DNA of 64,000 nucleotides from Enterobacter sp. Ag1 (GTDB taxonomy: Bacteria > Pseudomonadota > Gammaproteobacteria > Enterobacterales > Enterobacteriaceae): contig AKXM01000035.1 in NCBI GenBank assembly GCA_000277545.1, positions 62,001 to 126,000 of the forward strand. Direction: 5' to 3'. Below, piece after piece: positions 30,993 through 38,649 of this stretch. Below the pieces are notes generated by a model, which was not told the DNA's origin, ran no database searches, and was given only the letters and a program-made list of their open reading frames with translations. A program made the translations under genes and the position numbers. The first letter of the stretch is position 1, and the number at the start of each line of letters is the position of its first letter.

Positions 30993-31841
30993 ATGAACTG
31001 TTTACTGCGCATTCGAAGCCGTTACGCCATGCTGGCCCAGAGTGACCGCAAGCTGGCCGACTTTTTGCTCGCTGAGCCCGATCGCGCACGCCACCTCAGT
31101 TCACAGCAGCTGGCGGAAGAAGCCGGTGTCAGCCAGTCCAGCGTCGTAAAATTCGCGCAGAAACTGGGGTTCAAAGGCTTCCCGGCAATGAAACTGGCGA
31201 TCAGCGAAGCGCTGGCGAGCGGTCAAAATCCTAACTCTGTCCCGGTTCATAACCAAATTTTAGGTGACGATCCGCTGAGGCTTGTTGGGGAAAAATTGAT
31301 TAAAGAGAATATCGCGGCGATGCACGCCACGCTGGATATTAATGCGGAAGATAAATTGCTGGCGAGCGTTTCGCTGCTGCGCAATGCGCGGCGCGTGCTG
31401 CTCGTGGGAATAGGCGCCTCTGGCCTGGTGGCGAAGAATTTCTCGTGGAAGTTGATGAAGATTGGTATTCACGCCGTCGCCGAGCAGGATATGCATGCCC
31501 TGCTGGCAACCGTGCAGGCGATGACGCCGGAAGACGTGCTCCTCGCTATTTCTTACTCGGGCGAGCGCCGTGAGATCAATCTGGCCGCCGATGAAGCGCT
31601 GAACGCTGGCGCGAAAATCCTCGCGATTACCGGCTTCACGCCTAACGCCCTGCAGCAGCGCGCCAGCCTGTGCCTGTATACCATTGCGGAAGAACAGGCC
31701 ACGCGCAGCGCCGCAATTTCCTCTACCAGCGCCCAGATGATGTTGACCGATCTGCTATTTATGGCGCTGGTGCAGCAGGACCTGGAAAACGCGCCGGAGC
31801 GGATCCGCCAGAGCGAGGCGCTGGTGAAGAAGCTGGTTTAG
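30993..31841 (+). CDS. yfhH: RpiR-type regulator YfhH
   Basis: 282 aa, the E. coli YfhH length, from the ATG at 30993 with GGAGGTG directly upstream (an ATG 16 codons earlier is rejected). N-terminal helix-turn-helix (SSQQLAEEAGVSQSSVVKFAQKLG, about 37-60) and C-terminal SIS sugar-phosphate domain (LLVGIGASGLVAKN, LLAISYSGERREI). The family regulates sugar or cell-wall genes in response to phosphosugars; the target of YfhH is not established. The tail cluster begins exactly at its stop codon. Confidence 0.93.
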   Translation: MNCLLRIRSRYAMLAQSDRKLADFLLAEPDRARHLSSQQLAEEAGVSQSSVVKFAQKLGFKGFPAMKLAISEALASGQNPNSVPVHNQILGDDPLRLVGEKLIKENIAAMHATLDINAEDKLLASVSLLRNARRVLLVGIGASGLVAKNFSWKLMKIGIHAVAEQDMHALLATVQAMTPEDVLLAISYSGERREINLAADEALNAGAKILAITGFTPNALQQRASLCLYTIAEEQATRSAAISSTSAQMMLTDLLFMALVQQDLENAPERIRQSEALVKKLV

Positions 31842-32395
31842 GATTTCGCATTTGCCGGAAATTTTTTATACAGCGTAGAGACGCCGACATCGTAAATAAT
31901 CGCCACCTGCTGCCTTGTTTCTCCGGCAGCAATTAGCCTCCCGGCCTGTGCCCATTGCGTTGCCGACAGTTTAGGCCGACGCCCGCCAATTCGCCCTTCA
32001 GCTCTGGCCGCCGCCAGCCCAGCGCGGGTTCTTTCGACGATAAGCTCGCGTTCCATCTCGGCCAAAGCGCCCATCACGTGAAAGAAAAATCGCCCCATCG
32101 GCGTGGAGGTATCAATGCTGTCCGTCAGGCTACGGAAGTTAATCCCGCGCGTACGCAGTTCCTCAATCAGCGAAACAAGGTGGCGCATGCTGCGCCCAAG
32201 CCGGTCCAGCTTCCAGACAACAAGCGTATCGCCTTCACTCAGCGTTCTGAGCACTTTTTTTAACCCTGGCCTGTCCGCCGTTTTACCGCTGATTTTATCC
32301 TCAAAAATCAGCTCACATCCTGCACACTCCAGCGCATTTTTCTGCAGCGCAGTATTTTGGTCATTTGTTGACACCCTGACATAGCCTACCAGCAT
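31838..32395 (-). CDS. Serine DNA invertase, Pin/Gin/Cin family
   Basis: 185 aa, close to Gin, Cin and e14 Pin. The catalytic Ser9 is in GYVRVSTNDQ, the resolvase core has KLDRLGRSMRHL, RSLTDSIDTSTPMGRFFFHVMGALAEMEREL is the landmark (about 87-116), and a C-terminal HTH (TRQQVAIIYDVGVSTLYKKF) binds the crossover site. It inverts the adjacent fibre segment, choosing which tail-fibre tip is made. The start at 32395 matches the usual MLIGYVRVS. Its stop overlaps the yfhH stop by 3-4 bp. Confidence 0.95.
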   Translation of the reverse strand: MLVGYVRVSTNDQNTALQKNALECAGCELIFEDKISGKTADRPGLKKVLRTLSEGDTLVVWKLDRLGRSMRHLVSLIEELRTRGINFRSLTDSIDTSTPMGRFFFHVMGALAEMERELIVERTRAGLAAARAEGRIGGRRPKLSATQWAQAGRLIAAGETRQQVAIIYDVGVSTLYKKFPANAKS

Positions 32396-32449
32396 GACGT
32401 TTTGCCTCACAAAAGGCTGAGAGCATGCCACGGCGCGGCAGGATGTGCA

Positions 32450-32475
32450 TTTTCTTAAAGGTTGGTTTGGGGAAT
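32450..32475 (+). other. Invertase crossover site 1 (imperfect)
   Basis: The core AAAGG-TT-GGTTT is flanked by TTTTCTT and GGGGAAT. Read on the minus strand, its first half TTCCCCAAACCAA matches site 2, with one C fewer. The other half is CCTTT instead of the expected GGTTT. Its position just before the silent fibre cassette fits a gix/cix-type site. Confidence 0.65.
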
Positions 32476-32805
32476 GCGAAGTTTGTCACTAGCCGGGGGA
32501 GCAACGTTAATGGCGATTGGACTATCTGGTCAGATGGTTCTATTGAGCTGAGTGGCTATAATTCCACTATTGTCGATGGTCTTGCGACCGTTATTTTTCC
32601 TATAACCTTACCCAAAGTGGCTATGAATATATCCACGGCTGAACATTTGAGTTTCGACCTCGGGTCATCAGTTCAGCAACTGCATGTTTCTATGGTTGTA
32701 GACAACACAATAACAACTAGCGGATTTAAAGCTCGTTGTCAATTTATAAGTGGCGGCCCATCAGGATATGGTTTTTCCTGGCGAGTTCACTGCCCATCCA
32801 ATTAA
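32463..32805 (+). CDS. Silent alternative tail-fibre C-terminal cassette (S')
   Basis: The ORF runs open through the crossover site (KVGLG, against NLGLG in the expressed fibre) and encodes about 110 residues with a beta-rich fibre-tip look (SNVNGDWTIWSDGSIELSGYN, ending FSWRVHCPSN). It lies opposite to the tail operon and has no usable start of its own, so it is expressed only after inversion joins it to the first 118 residues of the fibre gene. It has no obvious similarity to the current tip, which ends in a collar-type fold, so the two forms probably bind different receptors. Confidence 0.8.
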
Positions 32806-32818
32806 TGAAGGGATCACT

Positions 32819-33004
32819 ATGCGTTACTTCAATTCTACTACAATGACTGAAGCTTTACCTGGTATACATGATATTACAGGTGCGGTTTCGCTGTCGGATG
32901 ATAATTGGTTCTTTACGTCATCATCTATGCCCCAAGGAAAGATGCTCGCAGTTAATGAAAACGGCGAGCCCATATTAATTGATGCTACTGACTCGGAGCG
33001 ATAG
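32819..33004 (+). CDS. Short alternative tail-fibre assembly protein (U', possibly truncated)
   Basis: 61 aa, starting MRYFNSTTMTEALPG and ending ILIDATDSER. It resembles the N-terminal part of Tfa chaperones, where a helical C-terminal region usually follows; that region is missing, and the gene stops where it meets the opposite tfa gene (20-bp overlap of 3' ends). It follows the S' cassette by 14 bp, as U' follows S' in Mu-type G segments. It may be decayed or may rely on a shared partner. Confidence 0.65.
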   Translation: MRYFNSTTMTEALPGIHDITGAVSLSDDNWFFTSSSMPQGKMLAVNENGEPILIDATDSER

Positions 33005-33584
33005 GCCATTTGATATCTGGCGCGGTGGAGGTATCTATCGCCTTCGCCGCTTTGATATATTCCATCCAGACGATTAATTTCTCTTTATCAGTATCGCTGA
33101 TAATACCCAGGGTGAGTTCTGTTCTCCAGTCAGCAGTGATATTATTTGCTTCACTTAACAAGGTTTGCCGTTTTAGTTCTGCATCAGAAATATCGTCTTT
33201 TTTCTTTGCGTCAATGTCCGTCACCCATTTTTCGCCATCCCATTTATCATAGGCTGTTGCAGGGGCGATTGTCGTTGTGTCTGATGGATAACCCCCCAGC
33301 TTTGAAATAGTGATTTTTTCACCATCAAGCGTACTATAAACCGTTTCCCCCCTGTTGTCGGGGATATATTCCCAAGCCGTAAGATTGGCATTTCGGCAAA
33401 TGGCAAAACCTTTTTTACTTTCACCCGGCTGTTCAACACATGAGTATGCAGGTATTCCAACACCTAAAGGAATATATTCAACGGATGAAAAAATTAATTC
33501 TCTGGTTTTCTCATCATAGCTATAAATAATAATGTCACCTGCAACCAGAGATATTTGTTCATTATTTAATTTAGCCTCATTCAT
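32985..33584 (-). CDS. Tail fibre assembly protein (Tfa, U)
   Basis: 199 aa, Caudovirales tail-fibre assembly family: a beta-rich N-terminal half, then the typical DKWDGEKWVTD box near 113 and a helical C-terminal half (DAELKRQTLLSEANNITADWRTEL, ending TAPDIKWPIAPSQ). It acts as a chaperone for folding and attachment of the fibre tip and is usually matched to one tip sequence. Its ATG overlaps the fibre stop by one base, so expression is coupled. AT content is higher than in the host genes. Confidence 0.88.
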   Translation of the reverse strand: MNEAKLNNEQISLVAGDIIIYSYDEKTRELIFSSVEYIPLGVGIPAYSCVEQPGESKKGFAICRNANLTAWEYIPDNRGETVYSTLDGEKITISKLGGYPSDTTTIAPATAYDKWDGEKWVTDIDAKKKDDISDAELKRQTLLSEANNITADWRTELTLGIISDTDKEKLIVWMEYIKAAKAIDTSTAPDIKWPIAPSQ

Positions 33585-34369
33585 TATGCTGCCCTTACAA
33601 TATAGTTAAAGACGATGTTGCACGGCGCTGTTTCATTGTCACCTTCAGGAGTTATATAAAGCCCGCTTTTCCCCGCGGCTGCATAATAACTTAACGCAGA
33701 ACTTTTTCGGAAAGCTTCATGCACAGCAGGAACCTCTCCCCCATCACCATTACCAAATAACAATGAATGTGTATGTGACCTAAATTTATCTGATGCGAAT
33801 GATAAAAGGTTTCTCCCTGGATCAATATTTCTCCCATCATCAAACCCTCTAATAAAAATCCCACGTAAATCAGGCAATACAAGCGCGGGATATACCTGTG
33901 CAAGTTTTGGATATTGAGCCGCTGAAAACGCTGCGCCATTGCATTTCAACCATCCTGCCGGCGCTACAGACAACGCCCACGGAACAGGCACACCAACCGG
34001 CAAAGCCGATCCTTCCCCCAAACCAAGGTTTGCGAGAGCCGAAGAAATCGCGGCGGCACCGTCGGCCTTAATATCCGCAAACGGATTCTGGCGGCTGAGA
34101 TATTGGTTACCAAAACCTGAAGTAAGCTTCGCCAGGAAGGCGGTGATATCACCGTCGTCCAGCACGTCCTGCCCGCTTTTATCGCTCACGAACTGGGCCA
34201 GCGCGGCGGCAATAAATGACGTCTGGCGCAGCGCTTTGTTCACCTGAGCGCTGCTGGCTTTACCGCCGGCAAAGCCGCTTAACAGCGCGGGCAAATTTTC
34301 CCATTCATTTTGCGGCGTGACGTTGGCGTCAGGCCTGGTTGCAAAAGGTTTAAACTGATTTGTAGCCAT
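33584..34369 (-). CDS. Tail fibre protein, currently expressed form (S)
   Basis: 261 aa. The constant N-terminal part (1-118, ending SALANLGLG at the crossover site) carries the baseplate attachment region. The variable part includes a phage tail-collar motif (PAGWLKCNGAAFSAAQYPKL, then LPDLRGIFIRGFDDGRN) and ends in a beta tip (CNIVFNYIVRAA). It recognises the target cell surface. The ATG at 34369 overlaps the upstream gene's stop (TAATG) and has AGGA upstream; the ATG six codons earlier is rejected. Confidence 0.9.
   Translation of the reverse strand: MATNQFKPFATRPDANVTPQNEWENLPALLSGFAGGKASSAQVNKALRQTSFIAAALAQFVSDKSGQDVLDDGDITAFLAKLTSGFGNQYLSRQNPFADIKADGAAAISSALANLGLGEGSALPVGVPVPWALSVAPAGWLKCNGAAFSAAQYPKLAQVYPALVLPDLRGIFIRGFDDGRNIDPGRNLLSFASDKFRSHTHSLLFGNGDGGEVPAVHEAFRKSSALSYYAAAGKSGLYITPEGDNETAPCNIVFNYIVRAA
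34013..34038 (-). other. Invertase crossover site 2 inside the tail-fibre gene
   Basis: The symmetric core AAACC-AA-GGTTT is flanked by TTCCCCC and GCGAGAG, a good match to Hin/Gin/Cin-type crossover sites. It is in inverted orientation to site 1 and 1563 bp away (centre to centre), and it encodes the NLGLG junction of the fibre. Confidence 0.75.
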
Positions 34370-35049
34370 TAAAGTTTCCTCTCCCATGCGCCGTCGTCAA
34401 AACCGGCGATATAGTGATTGTTGATATCAAACCCAAAGAATTTGCCACCCTGCGACGGCGCTTCTACCGAAGGCGTCTGAATGTCTCCGGCCCAAACGCC
34501 GGCGGCTTTCACCGTCAGGTAGCCCTGTTTGATGGCTGCGAGAAGCTCGAGGGACACGTCAGCAATGTCCGTTTCCGGCAGCACCCAGATAGAAATGGTC
34601 ATGTCCTGGTTGTCGACGATTTGCATTCGCAGCCCCGCGCCTGCCGTGGCGGCGTCCAGAATCGCGGGCAGCGTGTCGTTCTGCCCGTCCCAGTTGTTCA
34701 TCGCGATTTTTGCCTTGAGGATGATGCGGTAGGTTTCATCGCTCAGTGAGGTGTAGCCTGCATCGGGATCGTAAGGCCCCTGCCACACGCCCTGGTCGTA
34801 ACCCAGCCCGTCGGTGTCCCAGCTAAAATAGACGCCGGAAATCGGCTGGCTAACGATGCGGCTTCGCCCAATCCACTGCCCCAGCGCATCAAGCTGAACC
34901 CCAACCGCAGTGTCGATATCAAACGCATCGATCAGGCTTTCGGTGGTCATTGCGGTCTCAGTGAAAGGACGGGTACTCAGATCCACGTGGGCAAAAAACA
35001 GGGGTTTACTGGCGTGGTAGCTGGTGATGCGCCCGGTATATTTACTCAT
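34369..35049 (-). CDS. DUF2612 baseplate/fibre adaptor protein
   Basis: 226 aa, DUF2612 family of tail proteins (VGVQLDALGQWIGRSRIVSQ near 50, then SDETYRIILKAKIAMNNWDG). It sits between baseplate J and the tail fibre, the place of Mu gp48 and P2 gpI, and so probably forms the outer baseplate ring that carries the fibre. It overlaps the baseplate J stop by 4 bp. The role is from position and family, not from a motif. Confidence 0.78.
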   Translation of the reverse strand: MSKYTGRITSYHASKPLFFAHVDLSTRPFTETAMTTESLIDAFDIDTAVGVQLDALGQWIGRSRIVSQPISGVYFSWDTDGLGYDQGVWQGPYDPDAGYTSLSDETYRIILKAKIAMNNWDGQNDTLPAILDAATAGAGLRMQIVDNQDMTISIWVLPETDIADVSLELLAAIKQGYLTVKAAGVWAGDIQTPSVEAPSQGGKFFGFDINNHYIAGFDDGAWERKL

Positions 35050-36245
35050 GAGCTCACCGTGATATTGATGTTGTCCACGCTGCAGGAGGCAGCTTCGCTG
35101 TAGCCGATATTGACGTTAGCCGCCGCGACCGCAGAGGTAGATTTACCGATCAGCAAGTCGGAGATGTCGTAATAACGCGCTTTCCCGCCGCTGACTACGC
35201 CCAGGTTGGCCGGTGAGTAAATGCGGCTCAGCAGCACGCTGTCGCCAATCCCCAGCCCGTTGATATAGTCGGCAATCGCCTGCTTCATCTGCTCGCCGAT
35301 TTGCGACGTATAGCCGGTGAACACTTTCAGCACGATGTCGACGTAAATCGGCACATTGCCGGACCGAGAGAAAGCAATGCTGTGGGGATTGCCGTAGAGA
35401 TCGGGCACCACAATGGACGTCGAGCCAAAGGTGGCGACGCCCTGGCCTTTTTTGCCCCTGATCGTCTGAGCAATTTCCGTCACATCCCCGCCGTCCACAA
35501 TCGCAGCGATGGCATGCGGAGGCAGGCCATTGGCGTTGATAGCACCGGTATCATTTTCGTAGAGCTTATGCCGGGTAACGCCTGCTATATTGGCAATTGC
35601 TCCCTCGACCGCCTCGAACGGCGTGAGCGCAGGCAAGGCAACGCTCTGCGACTGCCGGATGCGTAATTCGGCATCGGTTTCCGCAGCAACACCTGACGTA
35701 GCGGCCTGAGGGTTCGTGACCGCAGTCCAGCCACGCGTTGGAGTGCCCATGATGGTGATGGACCCCGCAGGTGCCGCCATTACGCCACTGCTGGCGCAGG
35801 TTGCGGTGGCGATTACCGATCCATCAACACCAATCGACACTCCCTCAGGCAAAAACCACGTCACGCCGCTGTCATCTCTGACAGAGCCGCGAGTTATGGT
35901 CGTACCGGGGATGCCCGTTAGCAGTAGATCGACCGTCGAGAAGGTCGCTGCTCGCCTGACAATACCGTTGATCTTAACGTTGCTAGATAACGCCCGCCCC
36001 ATTGCCGTCACAGGCGAAAAGCTGTTGTAAGAAGCAATCGCCGCATTGTTAGCGTCATGAATGGCCAGCGCCACCAGCGAGATGAGCTGCCCGTCTTTGC
36101 TGTCCGGCTCCAGGTACGCATCGGTGCCGTAGATTTGCCTGAACGCATCCATCAAAGTCCCTAACAGGCTTTGATAATCAGGCGCGGTTATCCCCTGGGC
36201 CGTTACCGTTGCCGATAACCCCAGCGTTTCAGAATTGAGGGCCAT
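35046..36245 (-). CDS. Baseplate J / gp47-family protein
   Basis: 399 aa, baseplate J-like: the N-terminal YQSLLGTLMDAFRQIYGTDAYLEPDSKDGQL, the central GAVTNPQAATSGVAAETDAELRIRQ-like segment around residue 180 and a VDIVLKVFTGY beta domain are typical. It forms the wedge that links the hub to the fibre ring and opens on contraction. It lies end to end with the gp25-like gene before it. Confidence 0.9.
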   Translation of the reverse strand: MALNSETLGLSATVTAQGITAPDYQSLLGTLMDAFRQIYGTDAYLEPDSKDGQLISLVALAIHDANNAAIASYNSFSPVTAMGRALSSNVKINGIVRRAATFSTVDLLLTGIPGTTITRGSVRDDSGVTWFLPEGVSIGVDGSVIATATCASSGVMAAPAGSITIMGTPTRGWTAVTNPQAATSGVAAETDAELRIRQSQSVALPALTPFEAVEGAIANIAGVTRHKLYENDTGAINANGLPPHAIAAIVDGGDVTEIAQTIRGKKGQGVATFGSTSIVVPDLYGNPHSIAFSRSGNVPIYVDIVLKVFTGYTSQIGEQMKQAIADYINGLGIGDSVLLSRIYSPANLGVVSGGKARYYDISDLLIGKSTSAVAAANVNIGYSEAASCSVDNINITVSS

Positions 36246-36596
36246 TTATGCCTCGCTGTTTAAAGTGGTAGGACCGTAAACGGTGTCGATGGTGGCGGTG
36301 AAGGTTACGGTGCGTTTTTCAGTGCGCGCGGCGGTGACATCCAGCACGGACTTAACGCCCATGGTCTGGCTGGCGCGGTCAATCAGCATTAATACCCAGG
36401 TGTCATCCTGCTGTTTGCCAAGAACGGACTGGCGGTAAGGTGTGCCGGTCCGGTTATCCAGAAACCACTCACCCTGCCATAGCTTGAGCCGGGTACTCAC
36501 CGCCTGAGCCACGCACTCCGGCGAGTTTTCCAGGAAGGTGTTTTCTCCCTGACCAAAGGTGTAATCTCCGTCGCTGCTCTCTCTGCGGTATTTCAT
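36246..36596 (-). CDS. Baseplate wedge protein, gp46/W (gp25-like)
   Basis: 116 aa, the size of Mu gp46, P2 gpW and T4 gp25 relatives, with the landmark QAVSTRLKLWQGEWFLD near 32 and a conserved C-terminal beta strand region (RTVTFTATIDTVYG). The family initiates sheath assembly on the baseplate. The start overlaps the spike gene stop by 4 bp (ATGA). Confidence 0.8.
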   Translation of the reverse strand: MKYRRESSDGDYTFGQGENTFLENSPECVAQAVSTRLKLWQGEWFLDNRTGTPYRQSVLGKQQDDTWVLMLIDRASQTMGVKSVLDVTAARTEKRTVTFTATIDTVYGPTTLNSEA

Positions 36597-37276
36597 ACCG
36601 GACCTCCCGTGTTCGCACCGCCGGACTGCACGCCGCCGTGGCGGTGCTTCGTCAGGCTTATCCCGCTGGCAGTAACATCTCCGCTCACGGTCACGTTGCC
36701 TTTGATATTGACCTCACCGGTAAGGTCAATGCTGGCCGCCGTCGCGGTAAGTTTTCCCGGCGTAGCGAGCATGATGCTGTGGCTGCTAGGATCCAGCTCA
36801 ACAAAGGCTTTGCCGTCTTCGCTGCGTAGCTGAACCGCCGAAGTGCTGATGCCGCTGATTTTTTTCGCCTGTGACTGAGGGCCAGGCAGCACGAAGGCAT
36901 CCGACAACGAGTGCTGACGGGCATCGACCGGCTCCTGAATGCCTCCGCTTTGCCACCAAAAGTCGATGGCGCGATCGGCGAAAATAACCAGGCATTCGTC
37001 TCCCGCTTTAAGCGGAAACGTCAGCGAGCACCCTCCGCCATGCGGGAAAACAACCGGCACATCCACCAGCAGCGGATAGGCGACTGAAGCAATTGTGCCA
37101 TCGCGGCTCGCCTTCGCGCCCCGGATAGCCGGTGCCACTTCACAGGTCACTGATAGCGGATCAAAAGACTGAATGATGCCGGGTAACGCGACCCGAAGAT
37201 CGTTGCTTAATGCGGCCCGGCTGGACGCAAGCGTATCGGCCAGCTCACCGCTGAGAGCCGAAGTCGTCAGAGCCAT
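36593..37276 (-). CDS. Membrane-puncturing spike protein, Gp138/gpV-like
   Basis: 227 aa. An OB-fold N-terminal half (about 20-115, with PVVFPHGGGCSLTFPLKAGDECLVIF) is followed by a beta-helix with short repeats (DLTGEVNIKGNVTVSGDVTASGISL). A C-terminal HRH at about residue 211 fits the iron-binding HxH tip of P2 gpV and phi92 gp138. It is the needle that pierces the target envelope when the sheath contracts. The upstream gap contains a terminator-like hairpin. Confidence 0.87.
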   Translation of the reverse strand: MALTTSALSGELADTLASSRAALSNDLRVALPGIIQSFDPLSVTCEVAPAIRGAKASRDGTIASVAYPLLVDVPVVFPHGGGCSLTFPLKAGDECLVIFADRAIDFWWQSGGIQEPVDARQHSLSDAFVLPGPQSQAKKISGISTSAVQLRSEDGKAFVELDPSSHSIMLATPGKLTATAASIDLTGEVNIKGNVTVSGDVTASGISLTKHRHGGVQSGGANTGGPV

Positions 37277-37291
37277 GATTCCTCCAGGGAT

Positions 37292-37313
37292 AAAAAAACC
37301 CGCAAAGGCGGGT
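37292..37313 (-). terminator. Terminator-like hairpin inside the tail operon (hub/spike gap)
   Basis: On the minus strand ACCCGC-CTTT-GCGGGT is followed by seven T. It has the form of an intrinsic terminator, yet lies between two essential baseplate genes read in the same direction. Confidence 0.8.
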
Positions 37314-37320
37314 CTGGCTT

Positions 37321-38322
37321 TTATTTATTAGAGGCGGAATGTTTTTTCCACGCCTCTTCCACATCATTAACTTGCTGGCCTGCCGGGAAGCACATCATGG
37401 TCATATACCATTGATCCCCACGGGTATCCCCGTTGTAGGTAATGCCATAAATGTCGTACACGCCGTCCGGCGAGGGGCGAATATAGTCATCCTTAGCAAG
37501 CAGCTCAGGCTTATAGAGCGTGTTTTGATCTAACTGCACCTGACCGTGGAGCAGGATTGTGGGATTAATCAGGCATTTCAGGGTTACGCCAGCATTGGTT
37601 GATGTTTGCGGCCGTCCAATCAGGCCACTCTGGCTGTTAAGACTCACCGGCGGGTGTGCTTTTTCAGTCGCGTTGAAATAGTCCAGTCTGTCATTCGACA
37701 ACTTCCAGGTGGCCTTGCACAGCTTTCCGATTTGATCGAGATAACTGCTAACCTTGCCGTGGAAGGTATACCCTCTGGGAAACTTTGTTTCGGGAAAAGG
37801 CGGCAGCCTACCGGGCAGAATGCCAAAAGGTTTCAGCGCCCCTGCCGCAAACTGGTACATGTCATATACCGTGTAGCCTTTAGCAAGCGTGGCGCTAAGC
37901 ACGGCGGACATTAGCGCCTCATGGCCATCAATGGCCTGAATTATAATCCAGTCATCAGGGGTATCCTCTCGCCCCGTCATCCAGATGCGAATGTCGCCGC
38001 TGAAGATCACCCCAAAGTTCATGCCGTCGCGCGGCCCCCACTCGACAGGTTCAACAACCCGGATTTTCCCCACTTCACTATTGCTTACCACCGGTTCTAA
38101 TCCGTTGTAGCCCGCAATCAGCCGGATTTTGCTGTACTCCTTCTGAGCAATACGATTCACATTGTCCGGCGAGAGGTTGTAGATTTTCACCTCGGCCGTT
38201 TTGGGTGAGCTGCCGGCATGCCAGTCGATTTTAAACGTCACCTTAAAACCAGAGAGCGCAATGCCGCTGCCGTCTTCCTTCAGCAGCTGGAGCTCAAAGT
38301 GGCGAGACCAGTTTTGATTCAT
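37321..38322 (-). CDS. Baseplate hub protein (gp27/gp44-like)
   Basis: 333 aa. Position between the plug/adaptor genes and the spike, and size, fit the trimeric hub that holds the spike (Mu gp44, P2 gpD type). Visible landmarks are SGFKVTFKIDWHAGSSPKTAEVKIYNLSP-like beta start (about 20-50), IIQAIDGHEALMSAVLSATLAKG near 130 and DIYGITYNGDTRGDQWYMTM near the end. The family call is moderate; the hub role rests mainly on gene order. Confidence 0.75.
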   Translation of the reverse strand: MNQNWSRHFELQLLKEDGSGIALSGFKVTFKIDWHAGSSPKTAEVKIYNLSPDNVNRIAQKEYSKIRLIAGYNGLEPVVSNSEVGKIRVVEPVEWGPRDGMNFGVIFSGDIRIWMTGREDTPDDWIIIQAIDGHEALMSAVLSATLAKGYTVYDMYQFAAGALKPFGILPGRLPPFPETKFPRGYTFHGKVSSYLDQIGKLCKATWKLSNDRLDYFNATEKAHPPVSLNSQSGLIGRPQTSTNAGVTLKCLINPTILLHGQVQLDQNTLYKPELLAKDDYIRPSPDGVYDIYGITYNGDTRGDQWYMTMMCFPAGQQVNDVEEAWKKHSASNK

Positions 38323-38331
38323 CTCCCCTCC

Positions 38332-38640
38332 TTAATCTGCCGTCACGAAGTAAAGATGGCTACCGCGCCCGAGATCGGTTTTGCTCGGGTAATCCTGAGC
38401 CTCATTATCACAGCCAACCCATAGCCCTCCGCCAAAACCAAGCCAGCTATATGGCACCAATAAATCGGCACCGGCCACCAGCGGGATCCCGTTCACAACA
38501 GGCTGATTGTCAGCATCGAGAATATCCAGGACCCAGCCGGCAACATCCCGATAAAGCAGCCGCATGCGCAGGGTCTGTCCGGCAAGTTGGATCGTAAAGA
38601 CCTGGTTATCCGCGCTGAGGGGAATTTCTGCAATTGACAT
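38332..38640 (-). CDS. Baseplate plug family protein
   Basis: 102 aa, a small beta-rich protein (EIPLSADNQVFTIQLAGQTLRMRLLYRD at the start, ending SHLYFVTAD) like the plug proteins of simple contractile baseplates (DUF6983-type). It fills the hub centre beneath the tape measure. It sits 9 bp from the hub gene and 9 bp from the gene before it. Confidence 0.72.
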   Translation of the reverse strand: MSIAEIPLSADNQVFTIQLAGQTLRMRLLYRDVAGWVLDILDADNQPVVNGIPLVAGADLLVPYSWLGFGGGLWVGCDNEAQDYPSKTDLGRGSHLYFVTAD

Positions 38641-38649
38641 CGTCTCTCC

